A stretch of 64,000 bases of DNA, taken from contig NZ_QEKM01000001.1 of assembly GCF_003096555.1 (NCBI RefSeq), positions 1,674,001-1,738,000 of the forward strand, in the 5' to 3' direction. This document shows, piece by piece, positions 25,867 to 34,999 of this stretch (positions are counted from its first letter, which is position 1; each line of letters starts with the position of its first letter). The stretch is from Simplicispira sp. 125 (GTDB taxonomy: Bacteria > Pseudomonadota > Gammaproteobacteria > Burkholderiales > Burkholderiaceae_C). The translations under genes and the position numbers were made by a program. Under the pieces are notes generated by a model that saw only the letters and a program-made list of their open reading frames with translations, was not told the DNA's origin and did no database searches.

Positions 25867-27249
25867 TCAGAATGGAAAGCGCAGGGTAAAAGCCGTGCGG
25901 CCCGGGTGCGAGGCAACCCCTACATCGCCTTTGTGCGCACGCAAAATCGCCTGCGTGATGGCCAGGCCCAGGCCCGTGCCCTCGCCTGATGCGTGCTGGC
26001 GCGACGGATCAGCCCTGTAAAAGCGCTCGAACAACCGGGCCAGGTGTTGCGCGGGAATCATCTCGCCGGTGTTTTCCACCGTGAGCACGATCTGGCCTTG
26101 CTGCCGAACAATGGTCACGGCAACCTGCCCCCCGGCGGGGGTATGGCGCAGTGCGTTGGACAACAGGTTGTTCAGCGCCCGGCGCAGCATGAGCCGGTCG
26201 CCCAGCACCACGCCCGCGCCTTGCATTTCCAGCCGAATCGCTTGCTCATCGGCCAGTGCCTCGTAGAAGTCAAACAGGTCATGCACCTCGCGTGCCAAGT
26301 CCACCGGCTCACCATGCACGATGGCCAAGCCGTTCTCGGCCTTGGCCAGAAACAGCATGTCGGAGATCATCCGCGCCAGGCGCTCATATTCCTCCACATT
26401 GGACTCCAGGATGTCGCGGTAGATGTCTGCTTCACGCGGTCGGCTCAGTGCCACCTGGGTCTGCATCATCAAGTTGCTGATGGGTGTGCGCAACTCGTGT
26501 GCCAGATCCGAAGAAAAATCGGACAGCCGTCGAAAGGCATCCTCCAGACGTTCGAGCATTTCGTTCAGGGTGGTGGCCAGGTCGGCCAGCTCGGCCGGTA
26601 CGGCCTGGGTCGGCACGCGACGGTCCAGGCTTTGCGCCGTGACGGCGGCGGCCTGTTCGCGCATGGCCCGCAGTGGCGCCAAGCCCCGGCGTGCAGCAAA
26701 CCAGCCCAGCAGGCCCACCATCAGCGCCGCACAGGCCACAAACAGCCACAGGGTGCGGCGAAAGTCGTACATGAAATCATCGTGGTGCGCGCTATCGATG
26801 GCGAGAAAGACACGCACGCCCCCATGCGCAGCAGGGGCCATGGGCATGCCCCATTCCAGCCCATGGAACCGCCGCCCTTGAGTGGTCCATTTCTGCAAGG
26901 GCGCTGCTGCACGATCCGGCCCCCTGGTAGCCACCGAATCCGGAAAAACGACCCCCGGTGTGGCAAACAACAACGCCCGGTCAGGCCCGCGCACCGCCAT
27001 TACCAGATCATGGTGTCCGGAGAAGGCTTCACGCAGTTGCCCGACCATCCCCGCCAGATCTTGCGGTGTACGCGCAGCACCAATGATGTGCTCGGCATGC
27101 TGCAACTTGCCCGTCAATTCAGAGCGGTCAAGGTCATCGAAATGGCGTTCGATGGCGCCCAGCACCACCCAGCCCAGGAGCAGCAGGACAGCCCCCGAGG
27201 CCGTGGTGAAAAGCAGCGTCAACCGAGCGGTCAGGGACAGGCGTGGCAT
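25867..27249 (-). CDS. Heavy-metal-type sensor histidine kinase (CusS/CopS-like)
   Basis: 460 residues. TM1 (about 9-29), a periplasmic sensor region with several His and Met (FSGHHDLVM, DSAHHDDFMYD), TM2 (about 165-185), HAMP, the H-box FSSDLAHELRTPISNLM, an N-box NNLLSNALRHTP and G-boxes VENTGEMI and GEGTGLGLAI. The start is ATG 27249, which shares one base with the regulator's TGA (TGATG), so translation is coupled. It likely senses Cu/Ag or another metal in the periplasm and phosphorylates the partner regulator. Confidence 0.92.
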   Translation of the reverse strand: MPRLSLTARLTLLFTTASGAVLLLLGWVVLGAIERHFDDLDRSELTGKLQHAEHIIGAARTPQDLAGMVGQLREAFSGHHDLVMAVRGPDRALLFATPGVVFPDSVATRGPDRAAAPLQKWTTQGRRFHGLEWGMPMAPAAHGGVRVFLAIDSAHHDDFMYDFRRTLWLFVACAALMVGLLGWFAARRGLAPLRAMREQAAAVTAQSLDRRVPTQAVPAELADLATTLNEMLERLEDAFRRLSDFSSDLAHELRTPISNLMMQTQVALSRPREADIYRDILESNVEEYERLARMISDMLFLAKAENGLAIVHGEPVDLAREVHDLFDFYEALADEQAIRLEMQGAGVVLGDRLMLRRALNNLLSNALRHTPAGGQVAVTIVRQQGQIVLTVENTGEMIPAQHLARLFERFYRADPSRQHASGEGTGLGLAITQAILRAHKGDVGVASHPGRTAFTLRFPF

Positions 27250-27929
27250 CAACACCCGGAATCCTCCAGCACGTAGCCCATGCCGCGCACGGTGCGGATC
27301 AACTTGCGCTCGAAGGCATCATCCACTTTGGCGCGCAAACGGCGCACAGCCACTTCGATCACATTGGTGTCGCTGTCGAAGTTCATGTCCCAGACCTGGG
27401 AAGCAATCAGGGTGCGCGGCAGCACTTCGCCCTGCCGGCGCAGCAGCAATTCGAGCAGCGCAAACTCCTTGGCCGTGAGGTCGATGCGATGACCGCCGCG
27501 CACGACGCGGCGGCGCACAAGATCCAGCTCCAGATCAGCCACCCGCAGCAGCGTGCTCTCCATTCCGCTCTTGCCCCGGCGCAGCAGAGTGCGCACCCGC
27601 GCCAGAAACTCCGAAAAAGCAAAGGGCTTGACGAGGTAGTCGTCGGCCCCCAATTCCAGGCCCTTGACCCTGTCCTCCACCTGGTCCCGCGCTGTCAGAA
27701 ACATCACCGGCATGTGCTTGCCCCCCTGGCGCAAGATGTCCAGCAATTGCCAGCCGCTCATCCCCGGCAACATGACATCGAGCACCAGCAGGTCGTAGTC
27801 GCCCGTCATGGCCAGATGCAGGCCATCAACACCGCTGCGCACCAAATCGGCCACAAACCCCGACTCGGTCAGCCCTTGCTGCAGGTAGTCCCCCGTCTTG
27901 GGCTCATCTTCAACGATCAGGATTTTCAT
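27249..27929 (-). CDS. OmpR-family heavy-metal response regulator (CusR/CopR-like)
   Basis: 226 residues. The receiver domain holds the acidic pair in [11 protein letters not shown], the phospho-acceptor in [13 protein letters not shown] (about Asp51) and the lysine of [10 protein letters not shown]. The C-terminal winged helix ends [16 protein letters not shown] ... [11 protein letters not shown]. It probably binds the palindrome at 27997-28012 and drives the divergent efflux operon. Confidence 0.93.
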   Translation of the reverse strand: MKILIVEDEPKTGDYLQQGLTESGFVADLVRSGVDGLHLAMTGDYDLLVLDVMLPGMSGWQLLDILRQGGKHMPVMFLTARDQVEDRVKGLELGADDYLVKPFAFSEFLARVRTLLRRGKSGMESTLLRVADLELDLVRRRVVRGGHRIDLTAKEFALLELLLRRQGEVLPRTLIASQVWDMNFDSDTNVIEVAVRRLRAKVDDAFERKLIRTVRGMGYVLEDSGC

Positions 27930-27996
27930 GCGGCGCAGAGCTGCTGTGGGGCACACCACCCGATTGTGCCCGCCGCATCCCGCACTGGAGCGTAGA

Positions 27997-28012
27997 TGAC
28001 AGATTTGTAATC
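27997..28012. promoter_or_regulatory. CopR/CusR-like operator
   Basis: TGACAGATTTGTAATC, an imperfect palindrome (TGACA - 4 bases - TGTAAT) like the CusR/CopR box. It lies 37 bases before the outer-membrane factor gene and 68 bases before the regulator gene, and so can serve both divergent promoters. Confidence 0.65.
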
Positions 28013-28048
28013 TGCCGGAAAGCTGCCTGTGGGGGGTGGCGCTGCACC

Positions 28049-29332
28049 ATGCACGCCATGCACTCCCACCGCTCCAGACACCGGCGCCATCCGATCAGAC
28101 CAACCCTGCAAAACCCAGCGCAAAAACTCCACTGGGCCCGGTTCGCCGGAATACTGCTGGCCTTGTCTCTGGCCGCAGCACCGGCCACTGCGCAAACACT
28201 GGCACAGGTGCTGGAGCAGGCCTGGTCGCTGCACCCCCAGGCCAGGGCCAGCAGCACGCGCACCGCCCAGGCCGCCGCAGGTGTCGAAGCAGCTACCGGC
28301 CTGACACCCGGCCCGGCCGCGCTGTCGCTGGGCACAGTGAGCGACCGCTTCCATGCCAACCTGGGCCAGCGCGAATGGGAAGTGGAAATGTCCGTCCCGC
28401 TGTGGCTGCCCGGTCAAAAGGCAGCTCAAACGGCCGAGGCCCTCAGCAGCCAGAAGGAAGCCATGGCAGAGCCCCATGCGCTGCGCCTTCGGTTGGCCGG
28501 CGACCTGCGCACAGCGTGGTGGGCCGTGGCCGCTGCACGCCAGACACAGGCCCTGGCCCAGCAGCGCGTGGACACGGCCCAGGCTCTCCAAGCGGAGGTC
28601 CAGCGCCGCTACCGTGCGGGAGAACTGGCACGCATCGACGCCAACCTGGCCCAACGCGAAGTGCTTGTCGCCCAAGGGGCTTTGGCCGATAGCGCCACGG
28701 CGCTGGTGCAAGCCGAGCAAGCCTTTCGCGCGCTCACCGGCAGCGCCGCACCTGCCCAACTGGCCCCGGAGTCCCCTTACGGTCGAAAAGTCCTTGCGCC
28801 AGACCACCCCCTTCTGGCCGTAGCCTCCGCGGCCCTGGAGCGGGCGCAGGCGCGGGTTCGGTCGGTGGACGCCACCCGCCGCACAGCCCCGGAGCTGGCC
28901 TTGCGCATGGTCCGTGACCGCAGCGCGGCCGGGCAGCCATATTCCAGCGCCCTGGGCATCAAACTGACGATTCCCTTGTCTTCTGCTCCCTTGGTACACC
29001 AGGCGCAATCGGCAGCCCTGGCGGCACTGGAGCAGGCGCAAGCCGAATACGACCAATTGCAGCGCAAGCTGGCACTCGACGCCGAGCAGGCGCAGCGCAG
29101 CCTGGAGTCCAGCACGCGCCAATTACGCCAGGCACAAGAGCGCCTGGCCCTCGACACGGACACGCTCCACCTGGCAGACAAGGCATTTGCCCTGGGAGAG
29201 AGCGGCTTGCCTGCCTTGCTGCGGGCACGCTCCGATGCGCTGCAAGCCCAGGCCCTGGTCAGCCAACAACAGTGGTCCGTGGCAGCCGCCCAGTCCCGAT
29301 TGAACCAAGCCCTCGGAGCCCTTCCCCAATGA
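28049..29332 (+). CDS. TolC-family outer-membrane factor of a heavy-metal RND pump
   Basis: 427 residues. A signal segment ([15 protein letters not shown]) is followed by the two OEP repeats of helical coiled coil with Ala/Gln/Arg-rich helices ([40 protein letters not shown]). It would form the channel through the outer membrane for the RND pump encoded downstream. The first gene of the five-gene locus; its stop overlaps the next start (ATGA). A second Met four codons in is an alternative start. Confidence 0.88.
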   Translation: MHAMHSHRSRHRRHPIRPTLQNPAQKLHWARFAGILLALSLAAAPATAQTLAQVLEQAWSLHPQARASSTRTAQAAAGVEAATGLTPGPAALSLGTVSDRFHANLGQREWEVEMSVPLWLPGQKAAQTAEALSSQKEAMAEPHALRLRLAGDLRTAWWAVAAARQTQALAQQRVDTAQALQAEVQRRYRAGELARIDANLAQREVLVAQGALADSATALVQAEQAFRALTGSAAPAQLAPESPYGRKVLAPDHPLLAVASAALERAQARVRSVDATRRTAPELALRMVRDRSAAGQPYSSALGIKLTIPLSSAPLVHQAQSAALAALEQAQAEYDQLQRKLALDAEQAQRSLESSTRQLRQAQERLALDTDTLHLADKAFALGESGLPALLRARSDALQAQALVSQQQWSVAAAQSRLNQALGALPQ

Positions 29333-29886
29333 AAAACCTGCGTTCTCTTCTGGCTGGTGCAGCCCTCGCCTGTCTGGCGTGGTCCGCCCTGGCCCACGGC
29401 GACGAAGACCACAGCGAACCGCGCACAGCAAAAACGTCCCAGGCCTTGGCACAGGCACCGCGCGCCGAAGCACAAACCGATGCCTTTGAACTGGTGGCTA
29501 CGCTGGAACAAGACCGGCTTGTACTGACCATCGACCGGTTTGACACGAACGAACCCGTCGTAGGCGCCCAGGTGGAAGTGGACACCGGCACCGAGCAGGT
29601 CAGCGCCCACCCATCGTCCCCTGGGGTGTACTGGATTCCCCAGGGGGGCATCGGCCAACCCGGCAGGCACCCCCTGACGTTCACCATCGAAACCGACGAC
29701 AGCGCAGACCTGCTGACCGCCACGCTGGAAGTCCCACCGCCGGTGGCAATCGCCGCTGCAACGGTTGAGCCTGCGCGCTCGATGGCCTGGGGCCTGGGCG
29801 GTATCGCGCTGCTCGCAGGTGTAGGCCTGATGGCCCGGCGCCGCCGCACACCGAGTCGTACGCATTCCCCAAGAGACATCGAATGA
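29329..29886 (+). CDS. Exported metal-locus protein with HGDEDH motif and C-terminal TM
   Basis: 185 residues. A signal peptide ends LAWSALA and the mature chain begins HGDEDHSEP, a likely metal-binding cluster. A beta-rich domain follows (ELVATLEQDRLVLTIDRF ... VVGAQVEVDTGTEQ). One membrane helix (WGLGGIALLAGVGLMA) near residue 165 and an Arg-rich tail complete it. It is thus anchored in the inner membrane facing the periplasm. It overlaps both neighbours by 4 bases (ATGA), so the trio is translated together. It may pass metal to the pump; no experimental role is known to me. Confidence 0.75.
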   Translation: MKNLRSLLAGAALACLAWSALAHGDEDHSEPRTAKTSQALAQAPRAEAQTDAFELVATLEQDRLVLTIDRFDTNEPVVGAQVEVDTGTEQVSAHPSSPGVYWIPQGGIGQPGRHPLTFTIETDDSADLLTATLEVPPPVAIAAATVEPARSMAWGLGGIALLAGVGLMARRRRTPSRTHSPRDIE

Positions 29887-31007
29887 AATCCGGATACCTC
29901 CCCCCTCTGGCTGCTGCCTTGTTGTTGGTGATGCATGGCGCCGCACTCGCCCATGGCGATGAAGACCATGGCGCAGCGCCCACTCCCGCGCCCACAGTCA
30001 CCGCAGCGCCCCTGGCCATCCCACAGCGCCAGGCCGATGGAAGCCTGTTCATCCCCAAGGCGATCCAGCGGCAATGGGGCCTACGTACCGTGAAAACCGA
30101 CATCCGCGACCTGCCCCTGTCAGTAGAGCTCTCTGGCAAGGTGGTTGCCGATGCGACGGCCGGAGGCCGTGTGCAATCCACCCAGCCTGGCCGCATCGTG
30201 GCACCGGCCCAGGGCCTGCCCACCTTGGGCCAGCAGGTGCGCAAAGGGCAGGTGCTGGCCCATGTGCAGCCCACGGTGTCCGGCACCGAACGCGGGGGGC
30301 TGCAGGCGCAATTGGCCGATCTTGATGCCCAGCAGACCATTGCAAAGCGCAAGGCGGAACGCTACGACCAGCTCCAGGGCGCCGTGCCACAGTCCGCCAT
30401 CGATGCCGCGCAACTTGAATGGGTGGCGTTGCGCCAGCGCAGGCAGGCACTTCAGGCCAGCCTCCACACGCCCGAACTGCTGCGCGCCCCGGTCTCCGGT
30501 GTGGTCAGTGCGGTGCATGTCATGGCGGGCCAGGTCGTTGATGCCCGCGAAACCCTTTTCGAAGTGGTGAACCCCGCCCGGCTCACCGTGGAAGCACTGG
30601 CCTACGACCCTGCTTTGACCCAAGGGGTCACCGCCGCCAGCACCCACGTGGCTGGCCGCAGTACGGAGTTGCAGTTTGTAGGCAGTGGGAGGCAGTTGCG
30701 CGAGCAGGCCTGGGTGCTGCAGTTCCGCGTGCCATCAGACCAGCATGCGCTGGCCGTTGGCCAATCAGTCACCGTGGTGGCCACCACGGGACAGACCCAC
30801 AAGGGTGCCGCCGTACCGCCAACGGCGGTGGTGCGCGGCAGTGGTGGCGAGCAGACCGTATGGGTGCACACCCGTGCGGAGCGTTTTGAGCGGCGCACCG
30901 TGCGCGCCCAGGCGCTCAGTGCCGACCGCGTTGCACTCATCTCCGGCATTGCCGCAGGGGAGCGCGTGGTCACCCAGGGTGCCAGCCTGCTGGCACAGGT
31001 GCGCTGA
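29883..31007 (+). CDS. RND periplasmic adaptor (membrane-fusion protein, CusB/CzcB-like)
   Basis: 374 residues. After the signal the mature protein begins AHGDEDHGAA, the same His/Asp cluster as in the preceding protein. The barrel-sandwich parts are visible as VELSGKVVADATAGGRVQST ... GLPTLGQQVRKGQVLAHVQP and RAPVSGVVSAVHVMAGQVVD. A short alpha-hairpin lies between them (QTIAKRKAERYDQLQGAVPQ). It links the inner-membrane pump to the outer-membrane factor. Confidence 0.9.
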   Translation: MKSGYLPPLAAALLLVMHGAALAHGDEDHGAAPTPAPTVTAAPLAIPQRQADGSLFIPKAIQRQWGLRTVKTDIRDLPLSVELSGKVVADATAGGRVQSTQPGRIVAPAQGLPTLGQQVRKGQVLAHVQPTVSGTERGGLQAQLADLDAQQTIAKRKAERYDQLQGAVPQSAIDAAQLEWVALRQRRQALQASLHTPELLRAPVSGVVSAVHVMAGQVVDARETLFEVVNPARLTVEALAYDPALTQGVTAASTHVAGRSTELQFVGSGRQLREQAWVLQFRVPSDQHALAVGQSVTVVATTGQTHKGAAVPPTAVVRGSGGEQTVWVHTRAERFERRTVRAQALSADRVALISGIAAGERVVTQGASLLAQVR

Positions 31008-31015
31008 AGTGAAAC

Positions 31016-31140
31016 AACACCCCCCTGAAGTGCTGCGCACCTTCCCCCCGCTCTCGCTGCGCTGCGCGCTGCGGGCAGGGGAACGCCGCCAGCGCGGCGG
31101 GGCGGCCCTTGCGCGGCGGCCCTGGCCTGGGGCGCGCCAG
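31016..31140. repeat. GC-rich intergenic repeat, copy 2
   Basis: Occupies most of the 177-base gap between the adaptor and pump genes. It matches 10828-10950, with CCCCTGA, GCTGCGCACCTTCCCCC and GGGGCGGCCCTTGCGCGGCG. It could cause partial termination and so lower pump expression relative to the adaptor; that is inference. Confidence 0.6.
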
Positions 31141-31184
31141 TTTCAGGCGTCGCGGGTGCCGCGTTCGCAGAATGGATAACTGAC

Positions 31185-34100
31185 ATGTTTGATTTCATCA
31201 TCCAAACCAGCCTGCGGCAGCGCCTGATGGTGCTGGGCCTGTCCCTGCTTCTGGTGGTCTACGGCGCCCTGACCATCCGCGAGATGCCCGTCGATGTGTT
31301 TCCCGACCTGAACAAGCCCACCGTCACACTGATGACCGAGGCCGGTGGCATGGCGCCTGAAGAAGTCGAACAGTTGGTGAGCTTTCCTCTCGAATCGGGC
31401 ATGAACGGCATGCCCGGCGTGACGCGCGTGCGTTCCGTCTCGGGAGTGGGCCTGTCGATCGTGTCCGTAGAGTTTGAATGGGGTTCGGACATCTACCGCA
31501 ACCGCCAGCAGATTGCCGAACGGCTCAGTAGGGTCCGAGAGCAGCTGCCCGAGGGCATCGTGCCCCAAATGGGCCCCATCTCCTCCATCATGGGTGAGAT
31601 TCTGCTGATCGCCCTTCCCGCCGACCCCGCAAAGGCCAGCCCGATGCAGGTGCGCGAATATGCCGACTGGGTGGTTCGCCCGCGGTTGCTCACTATCCCG
31701 GGCATCGCCCAGGTGACCCCCATCGGCGGTGAGGTGCGGCAATACCGGGTCGAAATTCACCCGGAGAAGCTGCAGGCGCTGGGCATCGAACGCGAAAAGG
31801 TGGATGCTGCGCTGCGCGATTTTGGCGCCAACACCAGCGGCGGCTTCTTGCAGGCGCCCGGCCGTGAATACCTGATCCGGCACATCGGCCGCACCAGCCG
31901 CATCGAGGATTTGCGCAACGTGGTGGTCGGCGTGAAAAACACCCAGCCCATCCTGCTCCACCAAGTGGCCGACGTTCGGTGGGCCCCGGCCGTCAAGCGG
32001 GGCGATGGCAGTTACAAGGGCCAGCCGGCAGTGATCCTGTCGGTACAAAAGCAGCCCAGCGCCGACAGTGTGGCGCTGACACAAGCGGTCGAAAATGCCA
32101 TAGCCGAGCTGGACAAAGGTCGGCCCCAGGGCATCGATCCCCCGCAGTTCCTGTTCAAGCAAGCTGATTTCATCGAACGGTCGGTGGGCAACGTGCAGGA
32201 GGCACTGCGCGACGGCGCCATGCTGGTGGCGGTGGTGCTGTTCCTGTTCTTGCTCAACGTGCGCACCACGGTGATCTCGCTGGTGGCCATTCCCCTGTCG
32301 CTGATGGTGACGGCCCTGGTGTTTCGCTATTTCGGTCTGTCGATCAACACCATGACCCTCGGCGGGCTGGCCATTGCCATCGGCGAACTGGTGGACGACG
32401 CGGTGGTCGATGTCGAAAACGTGCTGCGCCGCCTGAAAGAAAACAGCCAGAAATCGCTACCACTGCCCGCACTGACCGTGGTAGCCGCTGCGTCCCGCGA
32501 GGTGCGCACAGGCGTCGTCTACGCCACTCTGGTGGTGGTGCTGGTGTTTGTGCCGCTGTTCGCCCTGCCCGGCATCGAAGGCCGGTTGTTCACGCCCCTG
32601 GGCATTGCCTACGTGGTGTCCATCCTGGCGAGCATGCTGGTCGCCGTCACGATCACGCCCGTGCTTTGCTACTACCTGCTGCCCCGCATGAAGCAATTGC
32701 ATGCCGGCGACAGCCCCTTGGCAGCCTGGCTCAAACGCTGGGATGCCCGCTTGCTGAACTGGTCGTTCCACCACGCACGGGGCCTGCTGGTGGGCGCCTT
32801 GATCGTGGTTCTGGCCGTTGCTGCCAGCGTGCCTCTCTTTCCCCGCTCGTTCTTGCCGCCCTTCAACGAAGGGACGTTGACCGTGAGCGTGCTGCTCAAC
32901 CCGGGGACGTCGCTCGCCGAATCCAACCGCATCGGAACGCTGGCCGAACAACTGGTATTGCAGGTTCCCGAGGTTATCCAGGTGGGCCGCAGAACCGGTC
33001 GCGCTGATCTGGACGAGCATGCCGAAGGGGTGCACTCCTCGGAGATGGACATTGATCTCAGGGTATCGGAACGCAGCCGCGGTGCCGTGGTCCAGGACAT
33101 CCGTACCCGGCTGGCCACCCTGCCCGCAGCCACCAGCGTGGGGCAACCCATTTCGCACCGGCTCGACCACCTGCTCTCGGGTGTCCGAGCCCAGATTGCA
33201 CTGAAGGTGTATGGCGATGACCTGGACACCCTGCGCGGCCTCGCGGGTGATTTGCGTGACCGTCTTTCCCGGATTCCCGGCATCACCGACCTGCAGGTCG
33301 AAAAGCAGGTGCTGATTCCGCAGATCAAGATCCATGTGGACTATGCGCTGGTGGCTCGCTATGGCGTCGCACCCGGCGTGCTGTTGCGCTCTTTGCAGCA
33401 GATGATCGAAGGCGAGCGCATTACGCAGATCATCGAAGGCAACCGCCGCTTCGACCTGGTGGTGCGTCTGCCCGAAGACAGCCGGGGACTGGAGGCCCTG
33501 AAGGGGTTGCTGATCGAAACACCCACCGGCGCGGTTCCGCTGTCGCTGCTGGCAACCATCGAAGACAGCGAAGGCCCCAACCAGGTCAGCCGCGAGAACG
33601 CACGCCGACGCATCGTGGTCTCTGCCAACACGGATGGCAGCAACATGGCGCGCATCGTCAGTGACATCCGTGCAGAATTGGCCTCCACGCATTTGCCAGA
33701 AGGCTATTTCACTGCGCTGGAGGGCCAATTTCAGGCCCAGGAACAGGCGGCGCGGCTGATTGCGCTGCTCGCCCTGGCGTCGCTGGCGATGATTTTTTTC
33801 GTGCTCTACAGCCGCTACCGCTCTACCGTGCTCACGCTCATCATCATGGGCAATATCCCCCTGGCCCTGGTCGGCAGCGTGGTGGCACTTTGGATCTCCG
33901 GCCAGCCCTTGTCGGTGGCTGCGCTGGTGGGCTTCATCACGCTGACCGGCATCTCCACGCGCAACGGCATCCTCAAGATCAGCCACTACATCAACCTGTG
34001 TGCCTTCGAGCGTGAGAGCTTCGGCAAGCAGCTCATTGTGCGCGGCTCGCTGGAACGCCTCACACCCGTGCTCATGACCGCACTGGTCGCTGCGTTTGCA

Positions 34101-34301
34101 CTGGTTCCGCTGCTGGTTTCCGCCGACGCACCGGGGAAGGAAATCCTCCATCCGGTGGCCGTGGTGATCTTTGGCGGCCTGGTCAGTTCCACGCTGCTCG
34201 ACACGCTGCTGACCCCACTGATGTTCTGGCGCTGGGGCGAAAAACCGCTCGAACGCCTGTTGGCGCTGCGCAGCGACGAAAAATCACAAGACAGTTTTTA
34301 A
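31185..34301 (+). CDS. Heavy-metal RND efflux pump (HME family, CzcA/CusA-like)
   Basis: 1038 residues of typical RND layout: TM1 (LMVLGLSLLLVVYGALTI), a large periplasmic loop (FPDLNKPTVTLMTEAGGMAP), TM2-6 around 335-500, TM7, a second loop and TM8-12. The proton-relay motif in TM4 is AIGELVDDAVVDVENV (residues about 397-412). The DDA..DVEN form matches what I recall as the HME3 group rather than the CzcA (DGAVV) or CusA (DAAVV) groups, so the metal is uncertain. It works with the adaptor and TolC-like factor just upstream. Confidence 0.93.
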   Translation: MFDFIIQTSLRQRLMVLGLSLLLVVYGALTIREMPVDVFPDLNKPTVTLMTEAGGMAPEEVEQLVSFPLESGMNGMPGVTRVRSVSGVGLSIVSVEFEWGSDIYRNRQQIAERLSRVREQLPEGIVPQMGPISSIMGEILLIALPADPAKASPMQVREYADWVVRPRLLTIPGIAQVTPIGGEVRQYRVEIHPEKLQALGIEREKVDAALRDFGANTSGGFLQAPGREYLIRHIGRTSRIEDLRNVVVGVKNTQPILLHQVADVRWAPAVKRGDGSYKGQPAVILSVQKQPSADSVALTQAVENAIAELDKGRPQGIDPPQFLFKQADFIERSVGNVQEALRDGAMLVAVVLFLFLLNVRTTVISLVAIPLSLMVTALVFRYFGLSINTMTLGGLAIAIGELVDDAVVDVENVLRRLKENSQKSLPLPALTVVAAASREVRTGVVYATLVVVLVFVPLFALPGIEGRLFTPLGIAYVVSILASMLVAVTITPVLCYYLLPRMKQLHAGDSPLAAWLKRWDARLLNWSFHHARGLLVGALIVVLAVAASVPLFPRSFLPPFNEGTLTVSVLLNPGTSLAESNRIGTLAEQLVLQVPEVIQVGRRTGRADLDEHAEGVHSSEMDIDLRVSERSRGAVVQDIRTRLATLPAATSVGQPISHRLDHLLSGVRAQIALKVYGDDLDTLRGLAGDLRDRLSRIPGITDLQVEKQVLIPQIKIHVDYALVARYGVAPGVLLRSLQQMIEGERITQIIEGNRRFDLVVRLPEDSRGLEALKGLLIETPTGAVPLSLLATIEDSEGPNQVSRENARRRIVVSANTDGSNMARIVSDIRAELASTHLPEGYFTALEGQFQAQEQAARLIALLALASLAMIFFVLYSRYRSTVLTLIIMGNIPLALVGSVVALWISGQPLSVAALVGFITLTGISTRNGILKISHYINLCAFERESFGKQLIVRGSLERLTPVLMTALVAAFALVPLLVSADAPGKEILHPVAVVIFGGLVSSTLLDTLLTPLMFWRWGEKPLERLLALRSDEKSQDSF

Positions 34302-34347
34302 CCACCGCGATCCCGGCGCAAACCGGGTTTGCATCACAGGACTCACC

Positions 34348-34806
34348 ATGAAGAAAAACCATTTTCTGACCGCTATCGCCCTGGCACTTGCAGCAAGTGC
34401 AAGCACCGTCCATGCACATGACGACGCCTATCTGGACACCCAGAAGGCCCCCCATGGCGGTCAACTGCGCATGGCGGGCCTCTATCACCTGGAACTGGTG
34501 CTCGACAAATCCAGCCCGGTGATCGCCGACAAGTCCGTGCTGGTTTACGTCACGGACCATGCGGGGCAAAAAATCTCCACCGCAAACGCCACAGGCAGCG
34601 CGACCATTCTGGCCGCCAAGGCAAAAGCGACGGTGGCGCTGGTGCCCGATGGTGACAACCGCCTCAAAGGCGTGGGGCGTTTTGCCTCAACCCCGGACAT
34701 GAAGGTGGTCATCACACTCACCGCCAAAGGCCAGCCCCCTGAAACAGCACGCTTTACCCCGCTGGCCACCATGCAGGATGAGCACATGGATCACAGCAAA
34801 CACTGA
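34348..34806 (+). CDS. Exported His-rich metal-locus protein
   Basis: 152 residues. A signal peptide (TAIALALAASASTVHA) is followed by HDDAYLDTQKAPHGGQLRMA, a block common in small periplasmic proteins beside RND metal pumps. A beta-sandwich-like middle follows and the C-terminal tail DEHMDHSKH is rich in His, Met and Asp. It probably binds the exported metal in the periplasm. It comes 46 bases after the pump gene and is the last member of the locus. Confidence 0.8.
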   Translation: MKKNHFLTAIALALAASASTVHAHDDAYLDTQKAPHGGQLRMAGLYHLELVLDKSSPVIADKSVLVYVTDHAGQKISTANATGSATILAAKAKATVALVPDGDNRLKGVGRFASTPDMKVVITLTAKGQPPETARFTPLATMQDEHMDHSKH

Positions 34807-34999
34807 CGAGGTGACGCGCCGGTGAAGCAGGGCTTTTGATCAGCAAATGGGCTTTCAATGATGAAATCGTTGACAGGCGGGCTGTGTTCCATGGAGCACA
34901 GTCCATTTCTACGGGTATTGCCTGAATAATTGCCCTCGTGTTGCAGGCGTTCTGCTTCTAAAATTTGGTACGCAAGTACCTGCGCATAAGTGAGCCACC

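Noticed and set aside
27926..29122. Long minus-strand reading frames (about 400 residues) opposite the outer-membrane factor gene
   Set aside because: High-GC shadow frames; the plus strand encodes a coherent TolC-type protein.
32457..34151. A 564-residue minus-strand frame opposite the RND pump
   Set aside because: Composition (His/Gln/Arg-rich, no hydrophobic pattern) is that of an antisense frame in GC-rich DNA.
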